A stretch of DNA of 64,000 nt from Apostichopus japonicus. Taxonomy: Eukaryota; Echinodermata; Holothuroidea; Aspidochirotida; Stichopodidae. Below the pieces are notes generated by a model. It made no database searches and was not told where the DNA came from. It saw only the letters and a list, made by a program, of their open reading frames with translations. Position 1 is the stretch's first letter. The number at the start of each line of letters is the position of its first letter. The stretch spans positions 21,542,001 to 21,606,000 of the forward strand of contig NC_092569.1 of assembly GCF_037975245.1 (NCBI RefSeq). The letters run 5' to 3'. Below, one piece after another: positions 14,201-27,346 of the stretch. The translations under genes were made by a program, and so were the position numbers.

Positions 14201-17200
14201 GCACCCGCTGTAAAAGATCGGCAAAAGACGCCACCACCGGGGTTCGAACCGGCGATGCAAAAGAGAGCCTCGCTCATCAGCTCTTACAGTGCGCCAAGCC
14301 ATCGCGCCACTGTATGGACTGAGATATTAGGCCGATTAACTAATACTTACAGCTCCCTATGCAGGCACCCGCTGTAAAAGATCGGCAAAAGACGCCACCA
14401 CCGGGGTTCGAACCGGCGATGCAAAAGAGAGCCTCGCTCATCAGCTCTTACAGTGCGCCAAGCCATCGCGCCACTGTATGGACTGAGATATTAGGCCGAT
14501 TAACTAATACTTACAGCTCCCTATGCAGGCACCCGCTGTAAAAGATCGGCAAAAGACGCCACCACCGGGGTTCGAACCGGCGATGCAAAAGAGAGCCTCG
14601 CTCATCAGCTCTTACAGTGCGCCAAGCCATCGCGCCACTGTATGGACTGAGATATTAGGCCGATTAACTAATACTTACAGCTCCCTATGCAGGCACCCGC
14701 TGTAAAAGATCGGCAAAAGACGCCACCACCGGGGTTCGAACCGGCGATGCAAAAGAGAGCCTCGCTCATCAGCTCTTACAGTGCGCCAAGCCATCGCGCC
14801 ACTGTATGGACTGAGATATTAGGCCGATTAACTAATACTTACAGCTCCCTATGCAGGCACCCGCTGTAAAAGATCGGCAAAAGACGCCACCACCGGGGTT
14901 CGAACCGGCGATGCAAAAGAGAGCCTCGCTCATCAGCTCTTACAGTGCGCCAAGCCATCGCGCCACTGTATGGACTGAGATATTAGGCCGATTAACTAAT
15001 ACTTACAGCTCCCTATGCAGGCACCCGCTGTAAAAGATCGGCAAAAGACGCCACCACCGGGGTTCGAACCGGCGATGCAAAAGAGAGCCTCGCTCATCAG
15101 CTCTTACAGTGCGCCAAGCCATCGCGCCACTGTATGGACTGAGATATTAGGCCGATTAACTAATACTTACAGCTCCCTATGCAGGCACCCGCTGTAAAAG
15201 ATCGGCAAAAGACGCCACCACCGGGGTTCGAACCGGCGATGCAAAAGAGAGCCTCGCTCATCAGCTCTTACAGTGCGCCAAGCCATCGCGCCACTGTATG
15301 GACTGAGATATTAGGCCGATTAACTAATACTTACAGCTCCCTATGCAGGCACCCGCTGTAAAAGATCGGCAAAAGACGCCACCACCGGGGTTCGAACCGG
15401 CGATGCAAAAGAGAGCCTCGCTCATCAGCTCTTACAGTGCGCCAAGCCATCGCGCCACTGTATGGACTGAGATATTAGGCCGATTAACTAATACTTACAG
15501 CTCCCTATGCAGGCACCCGCTGTAAAAGATCGGCAAAAGACGCCACCACCGGGGTTCGAACCGGCGATGCAAAAGAGAGCCTCGCTCATCAGCTCTTACA
15601 GTGCGCCAAGCCATCGCGCCACTGTATGGACTGAGATATTAGGCCGATTAACTAATACTTACAGCTCCCTATGCAGGCACCCGCTGTAAAAGATCGGCAA
15701 AAGACGCCACCACCGGGGTTCGAACCGGCGATGCAAAAGAGAGCCTCGCTCATCAGCTCTTACAGTGCGCCAAGCCATCGCGCCACTGTATGGACTGAGA
15801 TATTAGGCCGATTAACTAATACTTACAGCTCCCTATGCAGGCACCCGCTGTAAAAGATCGGCAAAAGACGCCACCACCGGGGTTCGAACCGGCGATGCAA
15901 AAGAGAGCCTCGCTCATCAGCTCTTACAGTGCGCCAAGCCATCGCGCCACTGTATGGACTGAGATATTAGGCCGATTAACTAATACTTACAGCTCCCTAT
16001 GCAGGCACCCGCTGTAAAAGATCGGCAAAAGACGCCACCACCGGGGTTCGAACCGGCGATGCAAAAGAGAGCCTCGCTCATCAGCTCTTACAGTGCGCCA
16101 AGCCATCGCGCCACTGTATGGACTGAGATATTAGGCCGATTAACTAATACTTACAGCTCCCTATGCAGGCACCCGCTGTAAAAGATCGGCAAAAGACGCC
16201 ACCACCGGGGTTCGAACCGGCGATGCAAAAGAGAGCCTCGCTCATCAGCTCTTACAGTGCGCCAAGCCATCGCGCCACTGTATGGACTGAGATATTAGGC
16301 CGATTAACTAATACTTACAGCTCCCTATGCAGGCACCCGCTGTAAAAGATCGGCAAAAGACGCCACCACCGGGGTTCGAACCGGCGATGCAAAAGAGAGC
16401 CTCGCTCATCAGCTCTTACAGTGCGCCAAGCCATCGCGCCACTGTATGGACTGAGATATTAGGCCGATTAACTAATACTTACAGCTCCCTATGCAGGCAC
16501 CCGCTGTAAAAGATCGGCAAAAGACGCCACCACCGGGGTTCGAACCGGCGATGCAAAAGAGAGCCTCGCTCATCAGCTCTTACAGTGCGCCAAGCCATCG
16601 CGCCACTGTATGGACTGAGATATTAGGCCGATTAACTAATACTTACAGCTCCCTATGCAGGCACCCGCTGTAAAAGATCGGCAAAAGACGCCACCACCGG
16701 GGTTCGAACCGGCGATGCAAAAGAGAGCCTCGCTCATCAGCTCTTACAGTGCGCCAAGCCATCGCGCCACTGTATGGACTGAGATATTAGGCCGATTAAC
16801 TAATACTTACAGCTCCCTATGCAGGCACCCGCTGTAAAAGATCGGCAAAAGACGCCACCACCGGGGTTCGAACCGGCGATGCAAAAGAGAGCCTCGCTCA
16901 TCAGCTCTTACAGTGCGCCAAGCCATCGCGCCACTGTATGGACTGAGATATTAGGCCGATTAACTAATACTTACAGCTCCCTATGCAGGCACCCGCTGTA
17001 AAAGATCGGCAAAAGACGCCACCACCGGGGTTCGAACCGGCGATGCAAAAGAGAGCCTCGCTCATCAGCTCTTACAGTGCGCCAAGCCATCGCGCCACTG
17101 TATGGACTGAGATATTAGGCCGATTAACTAATACTTACAGCTCCCTATGCAGGCACCCGCTGTAAAAGATCGGCAAAAGACGCCACCACCGGGGTTCGAA

Positions 17201-20200
17201 CCGGCGATGCAAAAGAGAGCCTCGCTCATCAGCTCTTACAGTGCGCCAAGCCATCGCGCCACTGTATGGACTGAGATATTAGGCCGATTAACTAATACTT
17301 ACAGCTCCCTATGCAGGCACCCGCTGTAAAAGATCGGCAAAAGACGCCACCACCGGGGTTCGAACCGGCGATGCAAAAGAGAGCCTCGCTCATCAGCTCT
17401 TACAGTGCGCCAAGCCATCGCGCCACTGTATGGACTGAGATATTAGGCCGATTAACTAATACTTACAGCTCCCTATGCAGGCACCCGCTGTAAAAGATCG
17501 GCAAAAGACGCCACCACCGGGGTTCGAACCGGCGATGCAAAAGAGAGCCTCGCTCATCAGCTCTTACAGTGCGCCAAGCCATCGCGCCACTGTATGGACT
17601 GAGATATTAGGCCGATTAACTAATACTTACAGCTCCCTATGCAGGCACCCGCTGTAAAAGATCGGCAAAAGACGCCACCACCGGGGTTCGAACCGGCGAT
17701 GCAAAAGAGAGCCTCGCTCATCAGCTCTTACAGTGCGCCAAGCCATCGCGCCACTGTATGGACTGAGATATTAGGCCGATTAACTAATACTTACAGCTCC
17801 CTATGCAGGCACCCGCTGTAAAAGATCGGCAAAAGACGCCACCACCGGGGTTCGAACCGGCGATGCAAAAGAGAGCCTCGCTCATCAGCTCTTACAGTGC
17901 GCCAAGCCATCGCGCCACTGTATGGACTGAGATATTAGGCCGATTAACTAATACTTACAGCTCCCTATGCAGGCACCCGCTGTAAAAGATCGGCAAAAGA
18001 CGCCACCACCGGGGTTCGAACCGGCGATGCAAAAGAGAGCCTCGCTCATCAGCTCTTACAGTGCGCCAAGCCATCGCGCCACTGTATGGACTGAGATATT
18101 AGGCCGATTAACTAATACTTACAGCTCCCTATGCAGGCACCCGCTGTAAAAGATCGGCAAAAGACGCCACCACCGGGGTTCGAACCGGCGATGCAAAAGA
18201 GAGCCTCGCTCATCAGCTCTTACAGTGCGCCAAGCCATCGCGCCACTGTATGGACTGAGATATTAGGCCGATTAACTAATACTTACAGCTCCCTATGCAG
18301 GCACCCGCTGTAAAAGATCGGCAAAAGACGCCACCACCGGGGTTCGAACCGGCGATGCAAAAGAGAGCCTCGCTCATCAGCTCTTACAGTGCGCCAAGCC
18401 ATCGCGCCACTGTATGGACTGAGATATTAGGCCGATTAACTAATACTTACAGCTCCCTATGCAGGCACCCGCTGTAAAAGATCGGCAAAAGACGCCACCA
18501 CCGGGGTTCGAACCGGCGATGCAAAAGAGAGCCTCGCTCATCAGCTCTTACAGTGCGCCAAGCCATCGCGCCACTGTATGGACTGAGATATTAGGCCGAT
18601 TAACTAATACTTACAGCTCCCTATGCAGGCACCCGCTGTAAAAGATCGGCAAAAGACGCCACCACCGGGGTTCGAACCGGCGATGCAAAAGAGAGCCTCG
18701 CTCATCAGCTCTTACAGTGCGCCAAGCCATCGCGCCACTGTATGGACTGAGATATTAGGCCGATTAACTAATACTTACAGCTCCCTATGCAGGCACCCGC
18801 TGTAAAAGATCGGCAAAAGACGCCACCACCGGGGTTCGAACCGGCGATGCAAAAGAGAGCCTCGCTCATCAGCTCTTACAGTGCGCCAAGCCATCGCGCC
18901 ACTGTATGGACTGAGATATTAGGCCGATTAACTAATACTTACAGCTCCCTATGCAGGCACCCGCTGTAAAAGATCGGCAAAAGACGCCACCACCGGGGTT
19001 CGAACCGGCGATGCAAAAGAGAGCCTCGCTCATCAGCTCTTACAGTGCGCCAAGCCATCGCGCCACTGTATGGACTGAGATATTAGGCCGATTAACTAAT
19101 ACTTACAGCTCCCTATGCAGGCACCCGCTGTAAAAGATCGGCAAAAGACGCCACCACCGGGGTTCGAACCGGCGATGCAAAAGAGAGCCTCGCTCATCAG
19201 CTCTTACAGTGCGCCAAGCCATCGCGCCACTGTATGGACTGAGATATTAGGCCGATTAACTAATACTTACAGCTCCCTATGCAGGCACCCGCTGTAAAAG
19301 ATCGGCAAAAGACGCCACCACCGGGGTTCGAACCGGCGATGCAAAAGAGAGCCTCGCTCATCAGCTCTTACAGTGCGCCAAGCCATCGCGCCACTGTATG
19401 GACTGAGATATTAGGCCGATTAACTAATACTTACAGCTCCCTATGCAGGCACCCGCTGTAAAAGATCGGCAAAAGACGCCACCACCGGGGTTCGAACCGG
19501 CGATGCAAAAGAGAGCCTCGCTCATCAGCTCTTACAGTGCGCCAAGCCATCGCGCCACTGTATGGACTGAGATATTAGGCCGATTAACTAATACTTACAG
19601 CTCCCTATGCAGGCACCCGCTGTAAAAGATCGGCAAAAGACGCCACCACCGGGGTTCGAACCGGCGATGCAAAAGAGAGCCTCGCTCATCAGCTCTTACA
19701 GTGCGCCAAGCCATCGCGCCACTGTATGGACTGAGATATTAGGCCGATTAACTAATACTTACAGCTCCCTATGCAGGCACCCGCTGTAAAAGATCGGCAA
19801 AAGACGCCACCACCGGGGTTCGAACCGGCGATGCAAAAGAGAGCCTCGCTCATCAGCTCTTACAGTGCGCCAAGCCATCGCGCCACTGTATGGACTGAGA
19901 TATTAGGCCGATTAACTAATACTTACAGCTCCCTATGCAGGCACCCGCTGTAAAAGATCGGCAAAAGACGCCACCACCGGGGTTCGAACCGGCGATGCAA
20001 AAGAGAGCCTCGCTCATCAGCTCTTACAGTGCGCCAAGCCATCGCGCCACTGTATGGACTGAGATATTAGGCCGATTAACTAATACTTACAGCTCCCTAT
20101 GCAGGCACCCGCTGTAAAAGATCGGCAAAAGACGCCACCACCGGGGTTCGAACCGGCGATGCAAAAGAGAGCCTCGCTCATCAGCTCTTACAGTGCGCCA

Positions 20201-23200
20201 AGCCATCGCGCCACTGTATGGACTGAGATATTAGGCCGATTAACTAATACTTACAGCTCCCTATGCAGGCACCCGCTGTAAAAGATCGGCAAAAGACGCC
20301 ACCACCGGGGTTCGAACCGGCGATGCAAAAGAGAGCCTCGCTCATCAGCTCTTACAGTGCGCCAAGCCATCGCGCCACTGTATGGACTGAGATATTAGGC
20401 CGATTAACTAATACTTACAGCTCCCTATGCAGGCACCCGCTGTAAAAGATCGGCAAAAGACGCCACCACCGGGGTTCGAACCGGCGATGCAAAAGAGAGC
20501 CTCGCTCATCAGCTCTTACAGTGCGCCAAGCCATCGCGCCACTGTATGGACTGAGATATTAGGCCGATTAACTAATACTTACAGCTCCCTATGCAGGCAC
20601 CCGCTGTAAAAGATCGGCAAAAGACGCCACCACCGGGGTTCGAACCGGCGATGCAAAAGAGAGCCTCGCTCATCAGCTCTTACAGTGCGCCAAGCCATCG
20701 CGCCACTGTATGGACTGAGATATTAGGCCGATTAACTAATACTTACAGCTCCCTATGCAGGCACCCGCTGTAAAAGATCGGCAAAAGACGCCACCACCGG
20801 GGTTCGAACCGGCGATGCAAAAGAGAGCCTCGCTCATCAGCTCTTACAGTGCGCCAAGCCATCGCGCCACTGTATGGACTGAGATATTAGGCCGATTAAC
20901 TAATACTTACAGCTCCCTATGCAGGCACCCGCTGTAAAAGATCGGCAAAAGACGCCACCACCGGGGTTCGAACCGGCGATGCAAAAGAGAGCCTCGCTCA
21001 TCAGCTCTTACAGTGCGCCAAGCCATCGCGCCACTGTATGGACTGAGATATTAGGCCGATTAACTAATACTTACAGCTCCCTATGCAGGCACCCGCTGTA
21101 AAAGATCGGCAAAAGACGCCACCACCGGGGTTCGAACCGGCGATGCAAAAGAGAGCCTCGCTCATCAGCTCTTACAGTGCGCCAAGCCATCGCGCCACTG
21201 TATGGACTGAGATATTAGGCCGATTAACTAATACTTACAGCTCCCTATGCAGGCACCCGCTGTAAAAGATCGGCAAAAGACGCCACCACCGGGGTTCGAA
21301 CCGGCGATGCAAAAGAGAGCCTCGCTCATCAGCTCTTACAGTGCGCCAAGCCATCGCGCCACTGTATGGACTGAGATATTAGGCCGATTAACTAATACTT
21401 ACAGCTCCCTATGCAGGCACCCGCTGTAAAAGATCGGCAAAAGACGCCACCACCGGGGTTCGAACCGGCGATGCAAAAGAGAGCCTCGCTCATCAGCTCT
21501 TACAGTGCGCCAAGCCATCGCGCCACTGTATGGACTGAGATATTAGGCCGATTAACTAATACTTACAGCTCCCTATGCAGGCACCCGCTGTAAAAGATCG
21601 GCAAAAGACGCCACCACCGGGGTTCGAACCGGCGATGCAAAAGAGAGCCTCGCTCATCAGCTCTTACAGTGCGCCAAGCCATCGCGCCACTGTATGGACT
21701 GAGATATTAGGCCGATTAACTAATACTTACAGCTCCCTATGCAGGCACCCGCTGTAAAAGATCGGCAAAAGACGCCACCACCGGGGTTCGAACCGGCGAT
21801 GCAAAAGAGAGCCTCGCTCATCAGCTCTTACAGTGCGCCAAGCCATCGCGCCACTGTATGGACTGAGATATTAGGCCGATTAACTAATACTTACAGCTCC
21901 CTATGCAGGCACCCGCTGTAAAAGATCGGCAAAAGACGCCACCACCGGGGTTCGAACCGGCGATGCAAAAGAGAGCCTCGCTCATCAGCTCTTACAGTGC
22001 GCCAAGCCATCGCGCCACTGTATGGACTGAGATATTAGGCCGATTAACTAATACTTACAGCTCCCTATGCAGGCACCCGCTGTAAAAGATCGGCAAAAGA
22101 CGCCACCACCGGGGTTCGAACCGGCGATGCAAAAGAGAGCCTCGCTCATCAGCTCTTACAGTGCGCCAAGCCATCGCGCCACTGTATGGACTGAGATATT
22201 AGGCCGATTAACTAATACTTACAGCTCCCTATGCAGGCACCCGCTGTAAAAGATCGGCAAAAGACGCCACCACCGGGGTTCGAACCGGCGATGCAAAAGA
22301 GAGCCTCGCTCATCAGCTCTTACAGTGCGCCAAGCCATCGCGCCACTGTATGGACTGAGATATTAGGCCGATTAACTAATACTTACAGCTCCCTATGCAG
22401 GCACCCGCTGTAAAAGATCGGCAAAAGACGCCACCACCGGGGTTCGAACCGGCGATGCAAAAGAGAGCCTCGCTCATCAGCTCTTACAGTGCGCCAAGCC
22501 ATCGCGCCACTGTATGGACTGAGATATTAGGCCGATTAACTAATACTTACAGCTCCCTATGCAGGCACCCGCTGTAAAAGATCGGCAAAAGACGCCACCA
22601 CCGGGGTTCGAACCGGCGATGCAAAAGAGAGCCTCGCTCATCAGCTCTTACAGTGCGCCAAGCCATCGCGCCACTGTATGGACTGAGATATTAGGCCGAT
22701 TAACTAATACTTACAGCTCCCTATGCAGGCACCCGCTGTAAAAGATCGGCAAAAGACGCCACCACCGGGGTTCGAACCGGCGATGCAAAAGAGAGCCTCG
22801 CTCATCAGCTCTTACAGTGCGCCAAGCCATCGCGCCACTGTATGGACTGAGATATTAGGCCGATTAACTAATACTTACAGCTCCCTATGCAGGCACCCGC
22901 TGTAAAAGATCGGCAAAAGACGCCACCACCGGGGTTCGAACCGGCGATGCAAAAGAGAGCCTCGCTCATCAGCTCTTACAGTGCGCCAAGCCATCGCGCC
23001 ACTGTATGGACTGAGATATTAGGCCGATTAACTAATACTTACAGCTCCCTATGCAGGCACCCGCTGTAAAAGATCGGCAAAAGACGCCACCACCGGGGTT
23101 CGAACCGGCGATGCAAAAGAGAGCCTCGCTCATCAGCTCTTACAGTGCGCCAAGCCATCGCGCCACTGTATGGACTGAGATATTAGGCCGATTAACTAAT

Positions 23201-26200
23201 ACTTACAGCTCCCTATGCAGGCACCCGCTGTAAAAGATCGGCAAAAGACGCCACCACCGGGGTTCGAACCGGCGATGCAAAAGAGAGCCTCGCTCATCAG
23301 CTCTTACAGTGCGCCAAGCCATCGCGCCACTGTATGGACTGAGATATTAGGCCGATTAACTAATACTTACAGCTCCCTATGCAGGCACCCGCTGTAAAAG
23401 ATCGGCAAAAGACGCCACCACCGGGGTTCGAACCGGCGATGCAAAAGAGAGCCTCGCTCATCAGCTCTTACAGTGCGCCAAGCCATCGCGCCACTGTATG
23501 GACTGAGATATTAGGCCGATTAACTAATACTTACAGCTCCCTATGCAGGCACCCGCTGTAAAAGATCGGCAAAAGACGCCACCACCGGGGTTCGAACCGG
23601 CGATGCAAAAGAGAGCCTCGCTCATCAGCTCTTACAGTGCGCCAAGCCATCGCGCCACTGTATGGACTGAGATATTAGGCCGATTAACTAATACTTACAG
23701 CTCCCTATGCAGGCACCCGCTGTAAAAGATCGGCAAAAGACGCCACCACCGGGGTTCGAACCGGCGATGCAAAAGAGAGCCTCGCTCATCAGCTCTTACA
23801 GTGCGCCAAGCCATCGCGCCACTGTATGGACTGAGATATTAGGCCGATTAACTAATACTTACAGCTCCCTATGCAGGCACCCGCTGTAAAAGATCGGCAA
23901 AAGACGCCACCACCGGGGTTCGAACCGGCGATGCAAAAGAGAGCCTCGCTCATCAGCTCTTACAGTGCGCCAAGCCATCGCGCCACTGTATGGACTGAGA
24001 TATTAGGCCGATTAACTAATACTTACAGCTCCCTATGCAGGCACCCGCTGTAAAAGATCGGCAAAAGACGCCACCACCGGGGTTCGAACCGGCGATGCAA
24101 AAGAGAGCCTCGCTCATCAGCTCTTACAGTGCGCCAAGCCATCGCGCCACTGTATGGACTGAGATATTAGGCCGATTAACTAATACTTACAGCTCCCTAT
24201 GCAGGCACCCGCTGTAAAAGATCGGCAAAAGACGCCACCACCGGGGTTCGAACCGGCGATGCAAAAGAGAGCCTCGCTCATCAGCTCTTACAGTGCGCCA
24301 AGCCATCGCGCCACTGTATGGACTGAGATATTAGGCCGATTAACTAATACTTACAGCTCCCTATGCAGGCACCCGCTGTAAAAGATCGGCAAAAGACGCC
24401 ACCACCGGGGTTCGAACCGGCGATGCAAAAGAGAGCCTCGCTCATCAGCTCTTACAGTGCGCCAAGCCATCGCGCCACTGTATGGACTGAGATATTAGGC
24501 CGATTAACTAATACTTACAGCTCCCTATGCAGGCACCCGCTGTAAAAGATCGGCAAAAGACGCCACCACCGGGGTTCGAACCGGCGATGCAAAAGAGAGC
24601 CTCGCTCATCAGCTCTTACAGTGCGCCAAGCCATCGCGCCACTGTATGGACTGAGATATTAGGCCGATTAACTAATACTTACAGCTCCCTATGCAGGCAC
24701 CCGCTGTAAAAGATCGGCAAAAGACGCCACCACCGGGGTTCGAACCGGCGATGCAAAAGAGAGCCTCGCTCATCAGCTCTTACAGTGCGCCAAGCCATCG
24801 CGCCACTGTATGGACTGAGATATTAGGCCGATTAACTAATACTTACAGCTCCCTATGCAGGCACCCGCTGTAAAAGATCGGCAAAAGACGCCACCACCGG
24901 GGTTCGAACCGGCGATGCAAAAGAGAGCCTCGCTCATCAGCTCTTACAGTGCGCCAAGCCATCGCGCCACTGTATGGACTGAGATATTAGGCCGATTAAC
25001 TAATACTTACAGCTCCCTATGCAGGCACCCGCTGTAAAAGATCGGCAAAAGACGCCACCACCGGGGTTCGAACCGGCGATGCAAAAGAGAGCCTCGCTCA
25101 TCAGCTCTTACAGTGCGCCAAGCCATCGCGCCACTGTATGGACTGAGATATTAGGCCGATTAACTAATACTTACAGCTCCCTATGCAGGCACCCGCTGTA
25201 AAAGATCGGCAAAAGACGCCACCACCGGGGTTCGAACCGGCGATGCAAAAGAGAGCCTCGCTCATCAGCTCTTACAGTGCGCCAAGCCATCGCGCCACTG
25301 TATGGACTGAGATATTAGGCCGATTAACTAATACTTACAGCTCCCTATGCAGGCACCCGCTGTAAAAGATCGGCAAAAGACGCCACCACCGGGGTTCGAA
25401 CCGGCGATGCAAAAGAGAGCCTCGCTCATCAGCTCTTACAGTGCGCCAAGCCATCGCGCCACTGTATGGACTGAGATATTAGGCCGATTAACTAATACTT
25501 ACAGCTCCCTATGCAGGCACCCGCTGTAAAAGATCGGCAAAAGACGCCACCACCGGGGTTCGAACCGGCGATGCAAAAGAGAGCCTCGCTCATCAGCTCT
25601 TACAGTGCGCCAAGCCATCGCGCCACTGTATGGACTGAGATATTAGGCCGATTAACTAATACTTACAGCTCCCTATGCAGGCACCCGCTGTAAAAGATCG
25701 GCAAAAGACGCCACCACCGGGGTTCGAACCGGCGATGCAAAAGAGAGCCTCGCTCATCAGCTCTTACAGTGCGCCAAGCCATCGCGCCACTGTATGGACT
25801 GAGATATTAGGCCGATTAACTAATACTTACAGCTCCCTATGCAGGCACCCGCTGTAAAAGATCGGCAAAAGACGCCACCACCGGGGTTCGAACCGGCGAT
25901 GCAAAAGAGAGCCTCGCTCATCAGCTCTTACAGTGCGCCAAGCCATCGCGCCACTGTATGGACTGAGATATTAGGCCGATTAACTAATACTTACAGCTCC
26001 CTATGCAGGCACCCGCTGTAAAAGATCGGCAAAAGACGCCACCACCGGGGTTCGAACCGGCGATGCAAAAGAGAGCCTCGCTCATCAGCTCTTACAGTGC
26101 GCCAAGCCATCGCGCCACTGTATGGACTGAGATATTAGGCCGATTAACTAATACTTACAGCTCCCTATGCAGGCACCCGCTGTAAAAGATCGGCAAAAGA

Positions 26201-27181
26201 CGCCACCACCGGGGTTCGAACCGGCGATGCAAAAGAGAGCCTCGCTCATCAGCTCTTACAGTGCGCCAAGCCATCGCGCCACTGTATGGACTGAGATATT
26301 AGGCCGATTAACTAATACTTACAGCTCCCTATGCAGGCACCCGCTGTAAAAGATCGGCAAAAGACGCCACCACCGGGGTTCGAACCGGCGATGCAAAAGA
26401 GAGCCTCGCTCATCAGCTCTTACAGTGCGCCAAGCCATCGCGCCACTGTATGGACTGAGATATTAGGCCGATTAACTAATACTTACAGCTCCCTATGCAG
26501 GCACCCGCTGTAAAAGATCGGCAAAAGACGCCACCACCGGGGTTCGAACCGGCGATGCAAAAGAGAGCCTCGCTCATCAGCTCTTACAGTGCGCCAAGCC
26601 ATCGCGCCACTGTATGGACTGAGATATTAGGCCGATTAACTAATACTTACAGCTCCCTATGCAGGCACCCGCTGTAAAAGATCGGCAAAAGACGCCACCA
26701 CCGGGGTTCGAACCGGCGATGCAAAAGAGAGCCTCGCTCATCAGCTCTTACAGTGCGCCAAGCCATCGCGCCACTGTATGGACTGAGATATTAGGCCGAT
26801 TAACTAATACTTACAGCTCCCTATGCAGGCACCCGCTGTAAAAGATCGGCAAAAGACGCCACCACCGGGGTTCGAACCGGCGATGCAAAAGAGAGCCTCG
26901 CTCATCAGCTCTTACAGTGCGCCAAGCCATCGCGCCACTGTATGGACTGAGATATTAGGCCGATTAACTAATACTTACAGCTCCCTATGCAGGCACCCGC
27001 TGTAAAAGATCGGCAAAAGACGCCACCACCGGGGTTCGAACCGGCGATGCAAAAGAGAGCCTCGCTCATCAGCTCTTACAGTGCGCCAAGCCATCGCGCC
27101 ACTGTATGGACTGAGATATTAGGCCGATTAACTAATACTTACAGCTCCCTATGCAGGCACCCGCTGTAAAAGATCGGCAAA

Positions 27182-27346
27182 CGACGCCACCACCGGGGTT
27201 CGAACCGGCGATGCAAAAGAGAGCCTCGCTCATCAGCTCTTACAGTGCGCCAAGCCATCGCGCCACTGTATGGACTGAGATATTAGGCCGATTAACTAAT
27301 ACTTACAGCTCCCTATGCAGGCACCCGCTGTAAAAGATCGGCAAAC
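27182..27346. other. shared A to C variant in two neighbouring units
   Basis: In the units starting at 27151 and 27315 GGCAAAAGACG becomes GGCAAACGACG (positions 27182 and 27346, exactly 164 bp apart). In sense this breaks the TTTT just after the B-box to TCGTTTG. One unit most likely mutated and was then duplicated. Confidence 0.95.
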